Below, in pieces: positions 1-3,728 of a stretch of 5,384 nucleotides of DNA. The notes under the pieces were generated by a model. That model did no database searches. It saw only the letters and a list, made by a program, of their open reading frames with translations, and was not told where the DNA came from. Positions within the stretch are counted from its first letter, which is position 1; every line of letters starts with the position of its first letter. The stretch is taken from positions 3,416 to 8,799 of the forward strand of contig MHLB01000039.1 of the NCBI GenBank assembly GCA_001818895.1, given 5' to 3'. The position numbers and the translations under genes are program-made. This DNA comes from Candidatus Liptonbacteria bacterium RIFCSPLOWO2_01_FULL_53_13. Its GTDB lineage: Bacteria; Patescibacteriota; Minisyncoccia; UBA6257; 2-01-FULL-56-20.

Positions 1-23
1 CATATTGGTACATTTGTAGACCC

Positions 24-377
24 ATGAAATCCCTCCTCAAAATCGCCGCTGCGGTTGCCGCGAACATATTCGGCCTGTGGCTTGCCGCGCGGTTCATCCC
101 GCACGTGTTCCTCTCGGGGAACTTTACCGAACTCCTTACCGTCGGAATCGTTCTTACCGCGCTCAACCTCATTATCAAGCCCTTGCTAAAACTGCTTCTC
201 GGGCCGGTTATCGTCATTACGCTCGGACTCGGAGTCGTGCTCGTGAATATGATCATTCTCCTTATCCTTGACATTCTCTTCCAAAACCTTAGTATTGTCG
301 GAGTTGCGCCGCTTATCTATGCTTCCTTGCTCTTAAGCGCCGTAAACCTCATATTCCACGCGTTCACAAAGAATTAG
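24..377 (+). CDS. PF04020-type 'phage holin family' small membrane protein
   Basis: This 117-residue, strongly hydrophobic protein has about four membrane segments (roughly residues 7-25, 36-52, 57-85 and 92-113). The second segment runs into LNLIIKPLLKLLLGPVIVIT (47-66), a polar-Asn / Lys-Pro pattern typical of the family annotated as 'Mycobacterial 4 TMS phage holin, superfamily IV' (PF04020). Despite the name, the family is widespread as a chromosomal inner-membrane protein of unknown function, and nothing here is phage-like, so lysis is not implied. Length matches the family (about 110-120). The ATG at 24 gives a full-length family match. No convincing Shine-Dalgarno sequence precedes it, and only 23 bases of upstream sequence are visible. 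secG follows 33 bases downstream in the same orientation, so co-transcription is likely. The stop codon lies within the first copy of an 11-bp repeat. Family call is confident; function unknown. Confidence 0.88.
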   Translation: MKSLLKIAAAVAANIFGLWLAARFIPHVFLSGNFTELLTVGIVLTALNLIIKPLLKLLLGPVIVITLGLGVVLVNMIILLILDILFQNLSIVGVAPLIYASLLLSAVNLIFHAFTKN

Positions 378-405
378 TCATTAGGTCAATTAGAAATTAG
401 TCATT
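372..405 (+). repeat. Direct repeat AATTAGTCATT, two copies
   Basis: AATTAGTCATT occurs exactly at 372-382 and 395-405, with the related AATTAGAAATTAG in between. The first copy contains the TAG stop of the holin-like gene, and the second ends just before the secG start at 411. Short repeats built from AATTAG-like words are common between genes in Parcubacteria in my recollection. No regulatory role can be read from it. Confidence 0.7.
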
Positions 406-410
406 CCATT

Positions 411-620
411 ATGCTCGCCATTCTCCAAATCATCGTCTCCATCGCCATTATCGCGCTTATCCTCCTTCAGGAGCGTTCCGCGGGGCTCTCGGGTATTTTT
501 GGCGGCGGGGGCGGAGGATTCTATCAGACCCGGCGCGGATTTGAGCGGATTATTTTCGGAAGCACGATCGTGCTCGCCATTCTCTTCGTAGTGCTCGCGC
601 TCGCGCAATTAGTGGGGTAG
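411..620 (+). CDS. secG: SecG, preprotein translocase subunit
   Basis: This 69-residue protein has the SecG layout: transmembrane helix 1 (about 3-19) ending in LILLQ, then a cytosolic Gly-rich loop (G-I-F followed by six Gly, residues 28-36), then FYQTRRGFERIIF and transmembrane helix 2 (about 47-68). SecG associates with SecY and SecE in the plasma membrane and assists SecA-driven export. Length is at the short end of the usual 70-110 residues, without the C-terminal tail found in proteobacteria, as expected for a streamlined genome. The ATG at 411 follows the holin-like gene by 33 bases of repeat, with no recognisable Shine-Dalgarno sequence, so initiation is probably coupled or not SD-dependent. 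TAG stop at 618-620. The export function fits with the exported solute-binding protein encoded next. Confidence 0.93.
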   Translation: MLAILQIIVSIAIIALILLQERSAGLSGIFGGGGGGFYQTRRGFERIIFGSTIVLAILFVVLALAQLVG

Positions 621-622
621 AT

Positions 623-651
623 TTCAGATGACGGGTATAAAATGATAGAAT
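623..651 (+). promoter_or_regulatory. Possible extended -10 promoter ahead of the solute-binding protein
   Basis: TTCAGA (623-628; 4 of 6 to TTGACA) is 17 bases from TAGAAT (646-651; 5 of 6 to TATAAT), which is preceded by TG at 643-644, an extended -10. Transcription would begin near 658, so the mRNA would carry the whole 671-768 structured leader. The -35 is weak. TATAAA at 636-641 is an alternative -10. Confidence 0.42.
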
Positions 652-670
652 AGGCAAGTAATAAGTTATT

Positions 671-768
671 TGTCCCTTTCCGCGTTGGTCTGCGCCATCG
701 CGCCATTCACACGAACGTGTGATTTTCCTCAAAGGCGCGATGTGTCTGCGTATGTCCGCGATAGGGGC
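671..768 (+). promoter_or_regulatory. Structured 5' leader / concentric inverted repeats before the solute-binding protein
   Basis: Three nested pairings can form. The apex is CACACG 708-713 with CGTGTG 716-721. The middle stem is a perfect 9-bp CATCGCGCC 696-704 with GGCGCGATG 734-742, extended below a 5-base bulge by TGCGC 691-695 with GCGTA 748-752 (one G-U). The base is CGCG 681-684 with CGCG 757-760, then, past a 2x2 mismatch, 674-678 with 763-767 (one G-U). The lower right arm contains AGGGG (763-767), the only Shine-Dalgarno-like sequence before the ATG at 779, so folding would hide it. I do not recognise a known riboswitch or leader family. There is no U-tract, so this is not an ordinary terminator. 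Confidence 0.5.
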
Positions 769-778
769 GTTAGCCATT

Positions 779-2452
779 ATGATAAGAAAGATTTTTGACG
801 CATTCACCTTCGGCGAACGGCGCGCGTTCCTCGCCGCCGTGGCGTTAGGCGTCGCGTCCGCGCTCTCGCTCGCGCTTTTTATATTTATTACCTCCACAAA
901 TGTGGCGCCGGCCCGCGGAGGCGAATATGCCGAGGGGTTCGTAGGCCAGCCGTCTTTCGTGAACCCCGTGCTCGCCGCGACCGAGATAGACCGGGGTCTG
1001 GTGCGCCTGCTTTTCGCGAATCTGGACACGCTTGCGGAAAAGGTGGATATGGACGAGCAGGGACGCATATTCCGCGTGCGCCTCAAAGAGAATCTCACGT
1101 GGTCGGACGGGCGGAAGCTCACGAGCGACGATGTGATTTTTACGGTGCAGAAAATACAGGACACGGAACACCGTTCTCCTCTTGCGACAAGCTGGCAGGG
1201 AGTTGCGGTAAGCCGTTCAAGCGAGCTTGAGCTCCAGTTCAATCTCGGCGCTCCCTATCCCTCTTTCGCGGAAAACCTGAAGGCGCTCTATCCCGTCCCG
1301 AAGCATCTGTTCGCGGAAATTCCCGCGGCAAATTGGCGGCTTTCCGACTACAATCTGAAACCCGTAGGAAGCGGTCCCTACCAATTCTCCGCGTACGAAA
1401 AACAGCCGGATGGATTCCTCCGCTCTTACCGCCTTGCGGCAAATGAACACTATGCGGGCGAGGCGCCCTTTATCTCCGGATTTACCGCAACGTTTTTCCC
1501 TAACCGCAAAGACCTTGTTGCCGCGTTCAATAGCGGATCGGTGGACGGCATGGCTCTCGCGGATGCGCTCGCGCTCGGCGACATCAAACGGCCCTATCGC
1601 CTTTTCTCGTTCCGCATCCCGAGCTACTATGCGGTTTTCTTCAACCAAAGCCAGAGCGTTGCGCTTAAAGATCCCGTTGTACGAAAAGCGTTAAACGATG
1701 CGGCGTTTCCCGTAACCGAAAAAATCCTTAAGGAAGTGTTTGACGGCCGCGCGCGCGCCGTGAACGGCCCCGTTCCGCCCGATGTGCTCCCCGAAATGGA
1801 TTCCGATGTGCGGGAAGTAGCCACGTCGTCCGTTTCCGCGCTTGAGAATGCCGGGTGGCGGCTCCCCTCTCGCGCCACGAGCAGCGACGCCGCCGGAAAC
1901 AGCGATGTCCGCGAGAAACAGTTGAAGAGCGGGAAGGCGTCCCTTGAGTTCACGCTCACCGTACCAGACCTCCCGTTCCTCGTGCGTACTGCGGAAGAGC
2001 TTATCGCGGCATGGAAACCGCTTGGGGCGAAGGTGACGCTCGCGGTGGTGCCGCTCGGAGAAGAAATGAACCAGATGATAAAAAACAGGAGTTACCAGGC
2101 GATTCTTTTCGGAAACGTGCTGAATCCCCCGTTTGACCTCTACCCGTTCTGGAGTTCAAACGAGCGTTTCTCGCCCGGGCGCAACCTCTCGCTTTACAGC
2201 AACAAGCGGGTGGATACTCTGCTTGAAAACATCCGCAAGGCAACCGACGAAGAGAAGCGGATGCATGACGTGCGCGACGCCGCGTCAATCATTTCGGGCG
2301 ATATTCCGGCAATCTTCCTTTATTCTCCCGACTATCTCTATCTTGCGACGAAAGACCTGAAAGGGGTCTCCCCGGCGCTCATGAACGAACCCGCAGACCG
2401 GTTCCTCGGCGCGGGACTCTGGTATTTGAAAACCGCGCGGGTATGGGAGTAG
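779..2452 (+). CDS. Membrane-anchored family 5 extracellular solute-binding protein (OppA/DppA type)
   Basis: A 557-residue protein from the ATG at 779. It starts with a short basic stretch, then one hydrophobic helix (about 16-37) and no lipobox cysteine, so it is probably held by an uncleaved signal anchor or cleaved by signal peptidase I. The rest reads as SBP_bac_5 (PF00496): LKENLTWSDGRKLTSDDVIF near residues 106-125 is the family signature, followed by VGSGPYQF and, towards the C-terminus, NLSLYSNKRVDTLLENIRKA and DIPAIFLYSPDYLY. These proteins bind peptides or other solutes outside the cell and deliver them to an ABC importer. No permease or ATPase genes are in view, so substrate and partner are unknown. 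An in-frame GTG at 719 and ATGs at 740 and 752 are possible starts, but they fall inside the structured leader and add non-family sequence; 779 leaves a normal N-terminal membrane helix. Length is typical. Confidence 0.86.
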   Translation: MIRKIFDAFTFGERRAFLAAVALGVASALSLALFIFITSTNVAPARGGEYAEGFVGQPSFVNPVLAATEIDRGLVRLLFANLDTLAEKVDMDEQGRIFRVRLKENLTWSDGRKLTSDDVIFTVQKIQDTEHRSPLATSWQGVAVSRSSELELQFNLGAPYPSFAENLKALYPVPKHLFAEIPAANWRLSDYNLKPVGSGPYQFSAYEKQPDGFLRSYRLAANEHYAGEAPFISGFTATFFPNRKDLVAAFNSGSVDGMALADALALGDIKRPYRLFSFRIPSYYAVFFNQSQSVALKDPVVRKALNDAAFPVTEKILKEVFDGRARAVNGPVPPDVLPEMDSDVREVATSSVSALENAGWRLPSRATSSDAAGNSDVREKQLKSGKASLEFTLTVPDLPFLVRTAEELIAAWKPLGAKVTLAVVPLGEEMNQMIKNRSYQAILFGNVLNPPFDLYPFWSSNERFSPGRNLSLYSNKRVDTLLENIRKATDEEKRMHDVRDAASIISGDIPAIFLYSPDYLYLATKDLKGVSPALMNEPADRFLGAGLWYLKTARVWE

Positions 2453-2459
2453 ATGGCAT

Positions 2460-2487
2460 ATCGCGCATCGCAAATAGCGAATCGCGC
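2460..2487 (+). repeat. Imperfect hairpin and ATCGCGC direct repeat
   Basis: ATCGCGC occurs at 2460-2466 and 2481-2487. The same stretch folds as CGCG 2462-2465 with 2483-2486, a 2x2 internal loop, TCGC 2468-2471 with GCGA 2477-2480, and an AAATA loop. It lies just after the solute-binding protein stop, where a terminator would be expected, but it is followed by an A-run rather than a T-run, so termination is doubtful. Confidence 0.4.
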
Positions 2488-2494
2488 AAAAAAT

Positions 2495-2523
2495 TTGACT
2501 TATTTTAACTAGTATGCTATATT
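2495..2523 (+). promoter_or_regulatory. Near-consensus sigma70-type promoter for the 66-residue Sm-like gene
   Basis: TTGACT (2495-2500; 5 of 6) and TATATT (2518-2523; 5 of 6) are separated by exactly 17 bases, with an extended -10 TG at 2515-2516. Transcription should begin near 2530, giving a leader of fewer than 20 bases that holds AGGTAGG (2535-2541), a good Shine-Dalgarno sequence ending 6 bases before the ATG at 2548. Confidence 0.78.
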
Positions 2524-2547
2524 TTTTCTTAGAAAGGTAGGTGCCCT

Positions 2548-2748
2548 ATGGGGCAGTTCATTGACCTAGAGGGAAAGTCCGTGGTGGTTTCTCTCACCAA
2601 GGGTCGTTCGTTCCACGGACGGTGCATCGGAATTCGCGAGAATGCTGTCGGTCTGCGGGAGCAGGTAACCGGACAGATCCAGTGGTTCAACATGTCCTGT
2701 CCCGAGTTCGTGTCGGTGTGTACCTACGTGGAGGTGGTGGAGGTGTAG
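2548..2748 (+). CDS. Small protein, possible Sm/Hfq-like beta-barrel
   Basis: A 66-residue protein with its own strong promoter and a well-spaced Shine-Dalgarno sequence (2535-2541); it ends in tandem stops (TAGTAG, 2746-2751). I do not recognise it by close homology. The pattern of short strands suits an Sm fold: KSVVVSLTKG (10-19, strand 1 and the turn Gly), RSFHGRCIGIRE (20-31, with the F-x-G of an Sm1-like motif), NAVGLREQ (32-39), GQIQWFNMSC (42-51, at the place of Hfq's Sm2 YKHAIS) and FVSVCTYVEVVEV (54-66). The Lys-His of Hfq is absent. If the reading is right it would form an oligomeric ring that binds RNA or acts as a scaffold. The last six residues VEVVEV come from a perfect tandem 9-bp repeat (GTGGAGGTG, 2728-2745). 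Alternatives are another SH3-like small barrel or an unrelated beta protein. That it is a gene is fairly sure; the fold is an inference from pattern. Confidence 0.62.
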   Translation: MGQFIDLEGKSVVVSLTKGRSFHGRCIGIRENAVGLREQVTGQIQWFNMSCPEFVSVCTYVEVVEV

Positions 2749-2910
2749 TAGCACCAACGAACAACTACCGCCTCATGCCCGCCTTGAGGACAGCGGGCGC
2801 AGTTAGAAACGAGAGGGGGCAAGTCGTAACGCGCTCCCTCTCCGTACCCGAGCGCATCACCCGAGTGGTACATTCAGGTACGGATTTGGAATTGAATTGG
2901 GGTTATATTG
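2749..2910 (+). other. Gene-free interval with several stem-loops
   Basis: No convincing coding sequence lies between the Sm-like gene and the next promoter. The stretch can form: stem A, GCCCGC 2777-2782 with GCGGGC 2793-2798 (10-base loop); stem B, a 10-bp helix 2811-2820 with 2833-2842 (one G-U, 12-base loop); stem C, CGTACC 2843-2848 with GGTACG 2877-2882, directly abutting stem B. ACCCGAG is repeated at 2846-2852 and 2859-2865. None is followed by a T-run. It could be the 3' untranslated region of the Sm-like mRNA, a small RNA released from it, or decayed sequence. I do not recognise a known RNA family. Confidence 0.45.
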
Positions 2911-2939
2911 TTGACTCCCCTCGTGGAGCTTGCTATACT
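2911..2939 (+). promoter_or_regulatory. Near-consensus promoter for the endonuclease / tRNA-Leu transcript
   Basis: TTGACT (2911-2916; 5 of 6) and TATACT (2934-2939; 5 of 6) are 17 bases apart, with TG at 2931-2932 giving an extended -10 identical in layout (TGC before the hexamer) to the promoter at 2495-2523. Transcription would start near 2946, 27 bases before the first endonuclease ATG. As no other promoter is evident before the tRNA at 3599, it probably serves both, and may originally have been the tRNA promoter. Confidence 0.75.
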
Positions 2940-2972
2940 CTCCCTAACGTTTGAATCTCCTCCTTTCCAAGG

Positions 2973-3608
2973 ATGCACCCGTTGCAAAAAGAAATCGTTT
3001 GGAGTTCCGACATGGCCTATGCAGTCGGCTTGATCACCACAGATGGATCGCTCTCTGCCGACGGGAGGCACTTTGATTTTACATCAAACGATAGAGATTT
3101 GATTGAAACTTTTAAGAAATGTCTCAATATTCGAAACAAGATCTCAACAAAACGAAGTGGCTATACACACAAATTGAGCTCTCTTCATATCCAATTCGGC
3201 AATGTCACTCTCTATCGGTGGCTTGTCGAATTGGGTTTGATGCCGAATAAATCCAAGCGCCTTGGCAAGTTGAAAATCCCCGATAAATTCTTCTTTGATT
3301 TTTTAAGGGGTCATCTGGATGGTGACGGGTCTATCAAGAGATATTTCGACCCTGTCTATCCACGAAGCGTGCGGCTTTACACCGTTTTTCTATCAGCGTC
3401 TCCTGCTCACATTAAATGGATCAAGGATAAAGTACAAAAACTCGCAGGTCTATCCGGCTTCATACGCACTGTCCCGCGAGCGCACACCGTGACATTCAGC
3501 AAGGGTAATTCAATCGCATTATTTCGACATTTATATCACAAACCAAATCTTCCTTGCCTTAAAAGAAAATTCCTCATCGCAAAAGAATTTATCACGTCGC
3601 CGAGGTGA
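2973..3608 (+). CDS. LAGLIDADG homing endonuclease, free-standing
   Basis: A 211-residue protein with two LAGLIDADG motifs: AVGLITTDG (17-25, acid D24) and LRGHLDGDG (111-119, acid D118). Each motif helix supplies an acidic residue for metal-dependent double-strand cleavage at a long DNA site. Both acids are intact, so it may be active; the two-motif form normally works as a monomer. FDFTSNDRDLIETF and LYRWLVELGLMPNKSK are typical of the small endonucleases seen in Parcubacteria. Start: an in-frame stop at 2952 limits the N-terminus. ATG 2973 touches AAGG (2969-2972) with no spacing, TTG 2982 has better spacing from that AAGGA, and ATG 3012 has GGAG 7 bases upstream but would remove the conserved Trp-Ser before motif 1. 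The TGA stop (3606-3608) lies inside tRNA-Leu, a 10-base overlap. Base composition is markedly A/T-richer than neighbours, suggesting acquisition. No intron or intein boundary is visible. Confidence 0.9.
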   Translation: MHPLQKEIVWSSDMAYAVGLITTDGSLSADGRHFDFTSNDRDLIETFKKCLNIRNKISTKRSGYTHKLSSLHIQFGNVTLYRWLVELGLMPNKSKRLGKLKIPDKFFFDFLRGHLDGDGSIKRYFDPVYPRSVRLYTVFLSASPAHIKWIKDKVQKLAGLSGFIRTVPRAHTVTFSKGNSIALFRHLYHKPNLPCLKRKFLIAKEFITSPR

Positions 3609-3682
3609 TGGAATTGGCAGACATGCACGGTTCAGGGCCGTGTGCCCGTAAGGGTATGAGGGTTCGAGTCCCTCCCTCGGCA
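3599..3682 (+). tRNA. tRNA-Leu, anticodon CAG
   Basis: The full cloverleaf can be drawn: acceptor GCCGAGG 3599-3605 with CCTCGGC 3675-3681; D-arm with AATTGG; anticodon stem CACGG 3626-3630 with CCGTG 3638-3642; loop TTCAGGG 3631-3637 with anticodon CAG at 3633-3635 (reads CUG); long class II variable arm GCCC 3644-3647 with GGGT 3652-3655; T-arm GAGGG 3658-3662 with CCCTC 3670-3674 and loop TTCGAGT. The discriminator is A3682, as leucine tRNAs require. CCA is not encoded (CTA follows), so it must be added by the CCA enzyme. No intron. The upstream endonuclease reading frame runs 10 bases into the acceptor stem and position 8-10 region. Confidence 0.97.
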
Positions 3683-3687
3683 CTAAC

Positions 3688-3720
3688 ATTCGTATATTCG
3701 TACCCATTCGTAATTTCGTA
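3688..3720 (+). repeat. ATTCGTA short tandem-like repeat tract
   Basis: ATTCGTA occurs at 3688-3694, 3696-3702 and 3706-3712, followed by the variant ATTTCGTA at 3713-3720. Copies are separated by one to three bases. The tract fills most of the 46 bases between tRNA-Leu and RNase J and leaves no room for a standard terminator or Shine-Dalgarno sequence. In my recollection, similar ATTCGTA-type words are scattered between genes in many Parcubacteria genomes. Confidence 0.75.
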
Positions 3721-3728
3721 ACACTAAT

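Noticed and set aside
24..377. Prophage or lysis module suggested by the 'holin' family name
   Set aside because: PF04020 proteins are common chromosomal genes, and no endolysin, structural or integrase genes are nearby.
550..1242. 230-residue minus-strand open frame opposite the solute-binding protein
   Set aside because: It lies antisense to a clear family 5 binding protein, has a composition (Ser/Arg-rich) typical of shadow translation, and shows no domain or ribosome-binding site.
2460..2500. Rho-independent terminator after the solute-binding protein gene
   Set aside because: The hairpin is imperfect and is followed by AAAAAATTTGAC rather than a T-run on the transcribed strand; the minus-strand reading has the T-run before, not after, the hairpin.
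2821..2830. AAGTCGTAAC, identical to a conserved 16S rRNA segment
   Set aside because: Neighbouring bases do not continue the 16S helix 44-45 sequence and the spacing to the anti-SD-like motif at 2957 is far too long, so this is treated as chance.
2777..2883. CRISPR array or crRNA-like repeats
   Set aside because: Only one 7-base direct repeat is present and the stems are unrelated to each other, with no regular repeat-spacer pattern or cas gene.
2622..2954. 110-residue plus-strand frame overlapping the Sm-like gene and the structured interval
   Set aside because: Half of it is an out-of-frame reading of the Sm-like gene and the rest runs through stem-loops and a promoter. The start lacks a ribosome-binding site and the sequence has no recognisable pattern, though a frameshift product cannot be fully excluded.
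2749..3608. Group I intron hosting the LAGLIDADG gene
   Set aside because: The tRNA is uninterrupted and starts at the end of the endonuclease; no P3/P7 core or split exon could be recognised upstream.
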